A DNA stretch of 40,924 bases from Gammaproteobacteria bacterium. GTDB taxonomy: Bacteria; Pseudomonadota; Gammaproteobacteria; CAJXQU01. Below are positions 32,663 through 40,800 of the stretch, piece by piece. Made by a program: the position numbers and the translations under genes. The stretch's first letter is position 1. Each line of letters starts with the position of its first letter. The notes under the pieces were generated by a model. It searched no databases and was not told the DNA's origin. It saw only the letters and a program-made list of their open reading frames with translations. The DNA is taken from assembly GCA_026984775.1 (NCBI GenBank), contig JALSRM010000060.1:1-40924 (forward strand), in the 5' to 3' direction.

Positions 32663-34387
32663 ATGAAGGGTTTAATTCGAACATTGGTGTTTTCGATCAC
32701 CATGCTGTTGAGCATGAACAGCATGGCGGGGAGTGATCATGTCAGTAAAGAAACAAAGAACGATGTTCGTGTGATCATCGATGTTTCTGGCAGTATGAAG
32801 AAAAATGACCCAGATAATCTCCGGATTCCTGCATTGAAATTACTCATCGGTCTTTTGCCTCAAGGTACAAAAGCGGGTGTATGGACATTCGGAACCAAAG
32901 TCCGACCCTTGGTAAAGTACGGTGTGGTCAATGAGAAATGGAAAAAAAAGGCGTATAAAGCGGCAAAGAAGATCACTTCCAGGGATATGTTCACCGATGT
33001 CGAAAACGCGCTGTCAGAGGTAACTAAAGACTGGAAGCAAACCCGTCAGGATATCAAGCGAAATATCATTTTCTTGACGGATGGTATGGTGGATGTCTCC
33101 AAAGACAAATCCAAAACGGAAGCTTCTCGTCAGCGGATTCTTGATCAGATACTGCCTGATCTTCAAGGGAAAAGCGTCACGGTACACGCCATTTCGTTGT
33201 CTGAAAATGCGGATCTCGAGATCATGGATGCGCTGGCCGTAGGCACAGATGGATCGTCGGAGATGGTGACCCGTGCGGATCAATTGCAGCGCGTCTTTTT
33301 GCACATGTTCGAAAAATCCACTCCGAGAGACACCGTTCCACTTGAAGACAACCAGTTTACCATCGACAAAATGATCGAGGAATTTACGCTCCTGGTCTTC
33401 AGGAACAGTGACAGTAAGCCCACCACATTGTTTCCTCCTGAGGGAAATCCTTTTGCTTATGAAAGCAGACCAAAAAATGCAGTTTGGCTAAAGGAACAGG
33501 GCTACGACCTGATCACAATCAAGCATCCTGTACCCGGTTTATGGAAGATCGATGCAGATATCGATCCGGACAATCGAGTCATGGTTGTAACAAAACTCAA
33601 ACTTCACGCCACTGAACTACCAAACAGTCTCTTCAAGGGAGAGACCCTCGATTACAAATTCTGGCTCACTGCTGCAGGGAAAAAGATTGCAAAGAATGCA
33701 TTCTACAAGCTTATCGATGTGGAACTTGTGCAATCTTCTTCTGGTGAGATAAAGGAAGTTTGGAAGATGGAAGAACGTAATGGCGAGAATGAATTTGTCA
33801 AGACAGTGGGAAATACATTCGAGCCTGGGAAGGTGGAGCTTAAGATCATTGTGGATGGCAAGACATTCAAACGCGAACTCAAGAAAACGATCGATGTTTA
33901 TGAAAAAGCGTTTGATACGGAAATCAAAGCTTTTGATGAAACAACTGGAAAGCAAGCCTATGTCATACACGTCATACCCGATAATGATCTGATCGATCTC
34001 AAGACATTCAAGGTAACGGCTCACATTACAGCACCAGACGGTTTACAGAGCAGTCTCCCGGGTGTCGTATCCATGCGAGGGATCAATTGGCTGATCACAA
34101 TCAAGGATCCGCAACCTGGACAGTACAAAGTTGATCTCGAAGTCAAGGCTACAACCAAGTCCGGTCGAAAACTCTCTTTAGCCTCTGATTCTCTGACGGT
34201 TGGAGAACCGGTTTCACAGGACGCTGAGAATGGGGATGAAAGCTCAAAGGAAGAAGCCGTAGATTGGAAAACGATAGGGACCTACCTTGCAATCTTCAAT
34301 ACCGTTTTGTTTATTTTGATCGGTGGGTTCTGGTTTCTTATGAAAAAACGTAAAAGTAAACCTACTGACCCTGGAGACGATTTATGA
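32663..34387 (+). CDS. VWA-domain membrane protein
   Basis: A 574-residue protein: signal peptide (MKGLIRTLVFSITMLLSMNS), a von Willebrand A domain (about 34-230) with the MIDAS motif DVSGSM (D40, S42, S44) and FLTDGMVD, Ig-like beta modules (about 240-510), then a single transmembrane helix near 540-558 and a short basic cytoplasmic tail. So the bulk is periplasmic and metal-dependent protein binding is likely. It resembles gammaproteobacterial VWA proteins of the TIGR03503 type, though I cannot confirm this. An ATG at 32654 is an alternative start; the one at 32663 begins a clean signal peptide. It is divergent from the giant surface gene and overlaps the next gene by ATGA. Confidence 0.82.
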   Translation: MKGLIRTLVFSITMLLSMNSMAGSDHVSKETKNDVRVIIDVSGSMKKNDPDNLRIPALKLLIGLLPQGTKAGVWTFGTKVRPLVKYGVVNEKWKKKAYKAAKKITSRDMFTDVENALSEVTKDWKQTRQDIKRNIIFLTDGMVDVSKDKSKTEASRQRILDQILPDLQGKSVTVHAISLSENADLEIMDALAVGTDGSSEMVTRADQLQRVFLHMFEKSTPRDTVPLEDNQFTIDKMIEEFTLLVFRNSDSKPTTLFPPEGNPFAYESRPKNAVWLKEQGYDLITIKHPVPGLWKIDADIDPDNRVMVVTKLKLHATELPNSLFKGETLDYKFWLTAAGKKIAKNAFYKLIDVELVQSSSGEIKEVWKMEERNGENEFVKTVGNTFEPGKVELKIIVDGKTFKRELKKTIDVYEKAFDTEIKAFDETTGKQAYVIHVIPDNDLIDLKTFKVTAHITAPDGLQSSLPGVVSMRGINWLITIKDPQPGQYKVDLEVKATTKSGRKLSLASDSLTVGEPVSQDAENGDESSKEEAVDWKTIGTYLAIFNTVLFILIGGFWFLMKKRKSKPTDPGDDL

Positions 34388-35322
34388 ATCAGGAAACGAT
34401 GAAATTATTATTCATGGCGACGGGTATTGAAGTCGCCATTGTCATCCTATTGGCTGGAATCTTCATTTTTCTACGAATGAAAAAGGGTAAGAAGGCCGAT
34501 CAAAAAGCGGCAGAGGAACTGGTCAAGAACGTAAAGAAAAATGAAAAGGGTCGTCGTGAATCCCTGCTTCAGGTCTTCGGCGAATGTTACGACATGGAGC
34601 AGGAAGAACTGGAAGCCGCGGTTGATGAATTTCTCAACCGGGAAAAGGCTTTTTATAAAACCCTAATCTCCGTCTACGTCAACCGGGATGCCAGTGAATT
34701 CTCGAAACTTTCCGGCAGTCTGGAAGAGATGGTCAAACCCTATGCTGATCTGGCACTATCTGCTGATCTTTCTGTAGATAGTGAAGAACTTGAAGCATTG
34801 CAGAGACAGAACCAGTCCCTTGAAAAGGAACTTGAAGAATCGAAAAAGGTCATGGATGAACTTTTGGCTGAATATACTGCCACTTTTGACAAAAAGGGCG
34901 AAGGCAAGGTACTCGAGGTGCTTCAGAAAGACAAGGAGAACACTCCAGAAGAGGCGAACAAAAATAGTGATACCGGAAATACTTCGGATGAATCCTCAAA
35001 CTCAATTACTGAACCTGTAACGGAGCAAGATGATGATATGGAAGGGACACTGGAACTGACTGTAGAAAGTGTGCTCGAAGCAGAAGCTGGTACTGAAGAG
35101 AGTGTGTCTGAAGTCGACACAGATCAGATTACGGAAGAAACAGATCAGGTCAGTGAAACTACAGATGAATCCAACGAAAAAAAAGTTGAAGTAGAGGCAG
35201 AATTAGCCATCGAGCAGGATTCAGAAGAAGAGGAGGTTGTTGATCTTGAAACGACTTCAGAAAATGTTGTTGCGCTTGACGAGTTCGACGAAGAGATCGA
35301 GCCTGATCTGGAAGCTGTCTGA
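34384..35322 (+). CDS. Membrane-anchored acidic coiled-coil protein, VWA partner
   Basis: A 312-residue protein with an N-terminal transmembrane helix (about 11-31), a basic stretch (MKKGKKADQKAAEE), a helical region with coiled-coil pattern (about 45-185; DSEELEALQRQNQSLEKELE) and a long, very acidic, disordered tail (about 190-312; runs of Glu, Asp, Ser and Thr). I do not recognise a family. Its ATG overlaps the stop of the VWA gene, so the two proteins are made together and likely form a complex through the membrane, with this one facing the cytoplasm. A scaffold or regulatory role is only a guess. Confidence 0.78.
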   Translation: MNQETMKLLFMATGIEVAIVILLAGIFIFLRMKKGKKADQKAAEELVKNVKKNEKGRRESLLQVFGECYDMEQEELEAAVDEFLNREKAFYKTLISVYVNRDASEFSKLSGSLEEMVKPYADLALSADLSVDSEELEALQRQNQSLEKELEESKKVMDELLAEYTATFDKKGEGKVLEVLQKDKENTPEEANKNSDTGNTSDESSNSITEPVTEQDDDMEGTLELTVESVLEAEAGTEESVSEVDTDQITEETDQVSETTDESNEKKVEVEAELAIEQDSEEEEVVDLETTSENVVALDEFDEEIEPDLEAV

Positions 35323-35337
35323 CACAACCTTGCAAAT

Positions 35338-35375
35338 AAAAAAGCCGGCAGAATTTGCTTTGCCGGCTTTTTTTG
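35338..35375. terminator. Bidirectional terminator between the coiled-coil and FadL genes
   Basis: AAAGCCGGCA (35341-35350) pairs perfectly with TGCCGGCTTT (35361-35370) around a ten-base loop, with A-tracts on the left and T-tracts on the right. It can stop transcripts from both convergent genes. Confidence 0.9.
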
Positions 35376-35395
35376 TTTATGAAGCGACGGGTATT

Positions 35396-36790
35396 CTAGA
35401 ATTCTATATTCGCCTGCACGCTAAAGATATCAACAGAGGCATCGTATGTTCCTTTCAGCAGTGAGCTGTCTTCAAAGTGCGGGGTTGAAGGGAAATTACT
35501 CACATAGTCAATTTGTGGATCATCGACAAAGATGTGCGTGTAACCCAGATCAAGTGAAATAGTGTCTGAGACGTGATACGTTCCACCGATAGCAACCCAG
35601 ATACGATCTTGATCTGCAATACGCGGAGTACGCAGTTCCTTGTTTGGAATAGGCGTTTCGTCAAATGCAATTCCACCTCTCAGTGTGAACTTGTCATTCA
35701 TTGCGAATGTGGTACCGACAGCATAGCGCAGCGTATTATCCCACTGCTCAGGGGTCACTGAGTCTCTGCCATTGGCAAATGTAATAGCAAGTTCATTGAA
35801 ACGATTCCATTTCATCCAGGTAATATCTCCCTGGACTGACCATCTTGAGTTGATTTGATGAAATCCGCTGACTGAAACAGACTCTGGAAGATCAAGTCCG
35901 GCTGAAGCGGGTTGATTGACCAAGCCTGCTGCTGCAGCAAAGCCTGCAGTTGCTGGAGAGGAGTGGAAAAACTCAACCGCCCCATCCAGGTTATGCTTGA
36001 TATGTGAGCGATAGTGTAGACCAAAGCGAGTGCCTTCCATGGGTTCAAACAGGAAACCGATGTTGTAACCAAAGCTCCAGTCGCTCCCTTCTAGGCGACT
36101 CTGTGCATCAGTTGCCGGATTACCAGGGGTAGTCAGACCGAGACCTGCACAAGTGGACAGTGGGACCAATCCTTTACTCGCTGCACTGAGGCAGGCGGCA
36201 CTCATGTCAACCGACTGGCTCAACTTGACGTCGATATACTGTGCGCTGAATCCGATTCCGACTGAAAATCGATCGTTCACCTTGAAGGCAACAGATGGAT
36301 TCAGATTGACAGTTGCCACATCAGAACGCAGTGCATGGTAGCGGCCGATCCAGTCACCATCATGGTCTGTCACCAGGCCGAAGGGCGCATTCATACCGAA
36401 ACCGACGCTTATACGGTCGTTGATACTGTGCGTCATATAAAAGTTGGGGACAATAGCATTTTTTGCGCTATCGAAGTTTTTCCCAGTCAGTGGGACAGGT
36501 GTACCACCGGTCAAGCCAGGGTTCAGAATGCTCCCTGTATCGGTATAATCTGCATTTGGAAAGATGCCGTGTAGGGCTGCACTGATATGCGTTCCTGAAA
36601 AGCGGGTCATCCCTGCTGGATTATACCAGACAGTAGAAGCATCATCTGCAGAAGCGGCACCTCCTGAAAAGGCGCTGCCCAAGCCTTTGACACTCTGCTC
36701 GGAAATGGCAAAGCCAGCTGCGAAAACGTTTGAAACGGCCCCGGCCAGGATCAGCGCGGGAAAGATTGTTTTAACGGAAACTTTTTTCAT
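35396..36790 (-). CDS. FadL/OmpP1-family outer-membrane transporter
   Basis: A 464-residue outer-membrane protein of the long-chain fatty acid and hydrocarbon porin family. Seen: signal peptide (MKKVSVKTIFPALILAGAVS to VFAA), the diagnostic N-terminal hatch AGFAISEQSVKGLGSAFSGG, SADDASTVWYNPAGM, the YGLHYRS-like segment FGLHYRSHIKHNLDG and a C-terminal phenylalanine (QANIEF) for Bam-dependent insertion. It takes up hydrophobic molecules; the substrate could be fatty acid or an aromatic. The ATG at 36790 lies seven bases after GAGAGGG. It is a single gene, convergent with the VWA operon. Confidence 0.93.
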   Translation of the reverse strand: MKKVSVKTIFPALILAGAVSNVFAAGFAISEQSVKGLGSAFSGGAASADDASTVWYNPAGMTRFSGTHISAALHGIFPNADYTDTGSILNPGLTGGTPVPLTGKNFDSAKNAIVPNFYMTHSINDRISVGFGMNAPFGLVTDHDGDWIGRYHALRSDVATVNLNPSVAFKVNDRFSVGIGFSAQYIDVKLSQSVDMSAACLSAASKGLVPLSTCAGLGLTTPGNPATDAQSRLEGSDWSFGYNIGFLFEPMEGTRFGLHYRSHIKHNLDGAVEFFHSSPATAGFAAAAGLVNQPASAGLDLPESVSVSGFHQINSRWSVQGDITWMKWNRFNELAITFANGRDSVTPEQWDNTLRYAVGTTFAMNDKFTLRGGIAFDETPIPNKELRTPRIADQDRIWVAIGGTYHVSDTISLDLGYTHIFVDDPQIDYVSNFPSTPHFEDSSLLKGTYDASVDIFSVQANIEF

Positions 36791-36898
36791 GTGCACACCC
36801 TCTCCTCATGTTATTGTTATCCAGCTTTATTTTTTTACTCAGCTTGTTATGGATTGTAGCAAGTGTTTGGTTGATAAACCATATTAATTAATTGTTTG

Positions 36899-37540
36899 AT
36901 GAACACATGTTTTAATCCCGATTGTCAAAAATGTCCGCGTTTGGCCGAATATCTCCAGGAAGTAAAACATGAACACCCGGACTATTTTTGCAAACCAGTC
37001 CCGCCTTTTGGAGCGGATGATCCGGAGTTATTGATCGTTGGTCTTGCTCCTGGAAAGCATGGTGCCAATGCAACAGGCAGACCTTTTACCGGAGATTTTG
37101 CTGGAATACTACTCTATAAGGCATTATTTTTGAAGGGTTACAGTAACCAAGACGTTTCCAGTCACTGTACGGACGGCCTTACACTGAAGAATTGCCGCAT
37201 TACCAATGCAGTGAAGTGTCTGCCGCCAGAGAATAAACCGACGGGAGTAGAGATCACGACCTGCAATCCTTACCTTACAAATGAGATCGCAGGATTACCA
37301 CCTGGTGCTGTGATTCTGGCATTGGGCAGCATTGCCCATAATGCTATTTTGAAAGCCACCGGGCATAAACTGAGTCAGTATAAATTCGGCCATGGCAACG
37401 AACACGATCTTGGGAAACACTGGCTTGTTGACTCCTATCATTGCAGTCGTTACAACACACAGACCCGCCGCCTCACAGAGGCGATGTTTCTGGCAGTTTT
37501 CGATCGGGTTAAAGAGATACTGGAAATGACTCGTTGTTGA
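36899..37540 (+). CDS. Family 5-like (UdgB-type) uracil-DNA glycosylase
   Basis: A 213-residue iron-sulfur DNA glycosylase that removes uracil and related deaminated bases. Cysteines at 9, 12, 107 and 122 are the probable 4Fe-4S ligands. The active-site motif GLAPGKHGANATGRPFTGD (48-66) and the phrase NAVKCLPPENKP match the family. The second catalytic motif is HCSRYNT (H181) where I would expect HPS; the proline-to-cysteine change is unusual. The ATG at 36899 is preceded by a TTG codon (36896) that could also start; no ribosome site stands out. One base separates its stop from the uvrC start, making a DNA-repair operon. Confidence 0.88.
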   Translation: MNTCFNPDCQKCPRLAEYLQEVKHEHPDYFCKPVPPFGADDPELLIVGLAPGKHGANATGRPFTGDFAGILLYKALFLKGYSNQDVSSHCTDGLTLKNCRITNAVKCLPPENKPTGVEITTCNPYLTNEIAGLPPGAVILALGSIAHNAILKATGHKLSQYKFGHGNEHDLGKHWLVDSYHCSRYNTQTRRLTEAMFLAVFDRVKEILEMTRC

Positions 37541-37541
37541 A

Positions 37542-39368
37542 ATGAGTAATTTTGATCCAAAACAATTCTGTCGCAGATTGACCACCAAGCCGGGTGTATA
37601 TCGAATGCTCGATGAAAAGGGCAGCGTGATTTACGTGGGCAAGGCAAAAAATCTTAAAAATCGTGTTTCCAGCTATTTTCAAAGCTCCAAACAACATTCG
37701 CCCAAGATCCGATCGATGGTCCGCCGAATTGCCGCGATCGAGGTGACCATCACCCATACTGAAAAAGAAGCCCTGATCCTGGAAAACAATCTGATCAAGG
37801 AACTGCGACCCCGATACAATATCGTGCTGCGGGATGATAAAAGTTATCCCTGGATCTATCTTTCCAGTGATCAGATCTGGCCCCGTTTGATGTTTCATCG
37901 CGGTGCTCGTAAGGGAAAAGGCGAGTATTTCGGGCCATATCCAAGTGCAGGATCAGTCCGCAAGACATTGAACCTACTACAAAAAATTTTTCAAATCAGG
38001 CAGTGTGAAGACAGCGTCTTCCAAAATCGCAGCCGGCCTTGTTTGCAGTATCAGATCAATCGATGTAGCGCACCATGCGTTGGATTCATCAATGAAGAAA
38101 ACTATCGGCAGGACGTTGAATATGCACGCCTTTTTCTCAAAGGAAGAAATCAGGATGTGATCAATATTCTTGCCGACAAGATGGAAGAAGCATCTTCCCG
38201 TCTGGATTTTGAATCTGCAGCTCACTATCGAGATCAGATCAACGCCCTGCAACTGGTGCAGCAGAAACAATATATCAGTTCAGGAAACAGAGATGTTGAT
38301 ATAGTTGCCTGTGAATTACGGGAAGGGGTGGGATGCGTCACCCTGTTTTTCATCCGTGGCGGACACAATCTTGGTAATAAGACCTTTTTCCCGGCACATA
38401 CAAGGGAATCTTCGGAAGAAGAAATGCTGACAGCCTTTATCACTCAGTACTATCTCTCTAATCGCAGAGAACGGGATCTTCCAGCCAGTATATTTTTGAG
38501 TCATCAGCTGGAAGACCGGGAGTTGATCGCCCAGGTTCTTGAAAATTATTGTGGTCACAAAGTCGAGATCAGGACAGAGGTTCGCGGTGAACATGCGCGA
38601 TGGCTGGAAATGGCACGGCAGAATGTGTCACTGACTCTGGCTCAGAGGCTGTCCGCAACCGGCAGTCAGATAAAGCGTAATGCAGCCTTGTCAGAAACAC
38701 TGGGAATGGAAACAGCGATCAAACGAATCGAATGCTTTGATATCAGTCATTCACATGGAGAGTCGACTGTTGCTTCCTGCGTAGTATTCAATCAGGAAGG
38801 AGCGTTAAAGTCAGAATATCGTCGTTTTAATATCAAAGGGATCACACCAGGCGATGATTATGCCGCCATGCACCAGGCTCTTGAGCGCCGGTATGCTCGT
38901 CTCCAGAAGGAAGAGCGGAAACTACCAGAACTGTTATTGATCGATGGTGGCAAGGGGCAGGTAGCGCAGGCGGTTCAGGTAATGGAAAATCTGGGGCTCA
39001 GTGAAGTCACAATCATCGGTGTGGCAAAGGGGCCGGGACGCAAAGCCGGACTTGAAACCCTTGTACTTTCAGACGGGCACGCTACGATATCACTCTCCGC
39101 CGATGATCCAGCATTGCATCTGATCCAGCAAATCCGTGATGAGGCACACCGGTTTGCCATTACTGGGCATCGGAGACAACGGGATAAAAAAAGAGGTGTC
39201 TCTCCACTGGAGAACATTGAAGGGATAGGCCAGAAACGAAGACAGAATCTGATCCGCCATTTTGGAGGATTACAGGGTGTTGCAAAAGCAGGTGTCCGTG
39301 ATCTGACCCAGGTTACAGGTATCAGTAAACAACTGGCCGAAAAAATTTATCAGGCATTTCACGAATGA
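37542..39368 (+). CDS. uvrC: UvrABC excinuclease subunit C
   Basis: A 608-residue UvrC of normal length: N-terminal GIY-YIG nuclease (about 15-95; PGVYRM, GSVIYVGKAKNLKNRV) that makes the 3' incision, a cysteine-containing region (IRQCED, INRCSAPC), UVR motif (about 205-240) for UvrB, the RNase H-like nuclease (IECFDISHSHGESTVASCV, ELLLIDGGKGQ) for the 5' incision, and C-terminal helix-hairpin-helix repeats (PLENIEGIGQKRRQNLIRHF). It overlaps pgsA by ATGA, the usual gammaproteobacterial order, but a glycosylase replaces the common response-regulator gene upstream. Confidence 0.98.
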   Translation: MSNFDPKQFCRRLTTKPGVYRMLDEKGSVIYVGKAKNLKNRVSSYFQSSKQHSPKIRSMVRRIAAIEVTITHTEKEALILENNLIKELRPRYNIVLRDDKSYPWIYLSSDQIWPRLMFHRGARKGKGEYFGPYPSAGSVRKTLNLLQKIFQIRQCEDSVFQNRSRPCLQYQINRCSAPCVGFINEENYRQDVEYARLFLKGRNQDVINILADKMEEASSRLDFESAAHYRDQINALQLVQQKQYISSGNRDVDIVACELREGVGCVTLFFIRGGHNLGNKTFFPAHTRESSEEEMLTAFITQYYLSNRRERDLPASIFLSHQLEDRELIAQVLENYCGHKVEIRTEVRGEHARWLEMARQNVSLTLAQRLSATGSQIKRNAALSETLGMETAIKRIECFDISHSHGESTVASCVVFNQEGALKSEYRRFNIKGITPGDDYAAMHQALERRYARLQKEERKLPELLLIDGGKGQVAQAVQVMENLGLSEVTIIGVAKGPGRKAGLETLVLSDGHATISLSADDPALHLIQQIRDEAHRFAITGHRRQRDKKRGVSPLENIEGIGQKRRQNLIRHFGGLQGVAKAGVRDLTQVTGISKQLAEKIYQAFHE

Positions 39369-39964
39369 ATATACCCAACATACTGACGATACTACGCATC
39401 ATGCTAATTCCAGTGTTTGTCGTGGTCTATTATCTCCCGTTTTCCTGGGCATATAACGTTGCTGCTATCGTTTTTGCCCTGGCAGCGTTTACTGATTTAC
39501 TCGATGGTTATCTGGCGCGGCGTCTTGGACAGGAATCACCTCTTGGCGCATTTCTTGACCCGGTCGCTGATAAACTTATGGTGGCAACCGTACTTGTTGT
39601 CCTCTTACAACAACATCCCACGATATGGCTGGCCATTCCAACAGCAATTATCATCGGTCGTGAAATTACCATCTCTGCACTACGTGAATGGATGGCAGAA
39701 ATCGGTGCACGAAACCAGGTTGCTGTCTCCATGCTTGGGAAGGTCAAAACGACAGCACAGATGATCGCCATTTTCTGCCTGGTTTACCGCGATTCCATCG
39801 GCAATTTGCCCGTCTTTACCGTGGGCTATGTCCTCCTCTATATTGCAGCAGTACTTACGGTCTGGTCCATGATGATCTATCTAATAGCTGCATGGCCAAG
39901 ATTAACCGGCGACAACCTTGTCAAGGTTATGCAGCCTCACAAGAAGACAACAGAAAATAAATAA
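39365..39964 (+). CDS. pgsA: CDP-diacylglycerol--glycerol-3-phosphate 3-phosphatidyltransferase
   Basis: A 199-residue membrane enzyme for phosphatidylglycerol synthesis. It carries the CDP-alcohol phosphotransferase signature D-G-x2-A-R-x8-G-x3-D-x3-D within LLDGYLARRLGQESPLGAFL and the following DPVAD, begins NIPNILTILRI as PgsA proteins do, and has several transmembrane helices. It is a little longer than usual at the C-terminus (PHKKTTENK). Its ATG overlaps the uvrC stop. The tRNA genes that follow pgsA in E. coli are not found here. Confidence 0.97.
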   Translation: MNIPNILTILRIMLIPVFVVVYYLPFSWAYNVAAIVFALAAFTDLLDGYLARRLGQESPLGAFLDPVADKLMVATVLVVLLQQHPTIWLAIPTAIIIGREITISALREWMAEIGARNQVAVSMLGKVKTTAQMIAIFCLVYRDSIGNLPVFTVGYVLLYIAAVLTVWSMMIYLIAAWPRLTGDNLVKVMQPHKKTTENK

Positions 39965-40159
39965 AAAAACAAGGTATGTGTATAGCATCGTTTTGCTCCA
40001 GACAAAACCGTACTCACATCCAACCTGAATAATCGTTTCGTAGAATTTTGATTCTGAATATAACCCCGATTCACGACTAGATATTTTAGTGAGAAAAAAT
40101 GCAGGTGAGTGAAAAATACTTTTCTGTTCAGGCTCGGCCTGTGCGCTGAGGAGAAGTGA

Positions 40160-40426
40160 GGAAGTTTACGCAGTTACGATGACCTGGAAAGAGTCGTCAT
40201 AAACAGAATCAAATTCAAAGATGGTGTCGAGGCAACGGTAGAAGATCAAACCGTCGCTTCAACTAATCTCTGGATTTGGAATCACAAAAAGTATGGCAGT
40301 GAAAATTATCCGAAATGGCTGCAACCGGTTTCATTTGTTGACCTCTCATTCTCATATTTTCCTCACCCAACAGAAACCAAACGCTTGAGAATCGTTGTTT
40401 GTAGTTTACAAAAAATCTGTTTCTAA
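40160..40426 (+). pseudogene. Gene relic with no start codon
   Basis: An open frame of 88 codons bounded by stops at 40157 and 40424 reads like real protein (SYDDLERVVINRIKFKDG, LWIWNHKKYGSENYPKWLQP, FVDLSFSYFPHPTETKRLRI) but has no usable start. A 16-codon frame with a start at 40099 (MQVSEKYFSVQARPVR) precedes it in another frame. They may be parts of one broken gene. No family was recognised. Confidence 0.35.
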
Positions 40427-40560
40427 CTCCTTTTGTTTCCCGGGTGAAACTGATCTATGGTTCCCAGATCATGAGGAGTTCCATTGAATGTTTGTGTCTC
40501 CCTTTTCAACGGTTGATACGAAAAAAACTGAAACGATTCACTTAAACACTATCGCTTTTT

Positions 40561-40590
40561 CCGTTACAAATACTATAGTAATTGTAACGG
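40561..40590. promoter_or_regulatory. 30-bp near-perfect palindrome
   Basis: Outer arms CCGTTACAA (40561-40569) and TTGTAACGG (40582-40590) flank a central palindrome TACTATAGTA (40571-40580); only the A/A pair at 40570 and 40581 breaks symmetry, so 14 of 15 pairs match. T-rich sequence precedes rather than follows it, so it does not look like a plus-strand terminator. It is probably a binding site for a dimeric regulator, though which one is unknown. Confidence 0.55.
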
Positions 40591-40736
40591 ATCCGGTCAC
40601 GTACTTGATCCAAAAGGCGGGGTTGTTCAGACATGATCACCACCCTCCATGTGGTGTAATTTGCTCATCCATTTATTGGCGTATAATTACAACATGGTCG
40701 TATTAAATCAAGGCTATACAGCTAATTTTCGTAGAA

Positions 40737-40790
40737 ATGCCCCGAAAATGGGGTATTTTCACAGAGTGTTATACCCCACTTTTGGGGTAT
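40737..40790. promoter_or_regulatory. Twin operator-like palindromes before the last gene
   Basis: Two similar sites share CCCC-N6-GGGG flanked by AT-G/A and TAT: ATGCCCCGAAAATGGGGTAT (40737-40756) and ATACCCCACTTTTGGGGTAT (40771-40790). The second reads like the first on the opposite strand. Their centres are 34 bases apart and the second ends ten bases before the ATG at 40801. A TATAAT at 40682-40687 could be the promoter they control. Confidence 0.5.
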
Positions 40791-40800
40791 ATTTATAGTT

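Larger units (their letters stand above)
39965..40800. other. 836-base AT-rich, gene-poor region after pgsA
   Basis: No intact gene is seen. A weak inverted repeat, GTTTTG (39990-39995) with CAAAAC (40003-40008), follows pgsA. The region then has a coding relic (40160-40426), a 30-bp palindrome (40561-40590), a possible promoter (TATAAT at 40682-40687 with TTTGCT 16 bases upstream) and two operator-like palindromes (40737-40790). Base composition looks lower in GC than the neighbours, as in accessory DNA; this is by eye, not computed. Confidence 0.5.
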
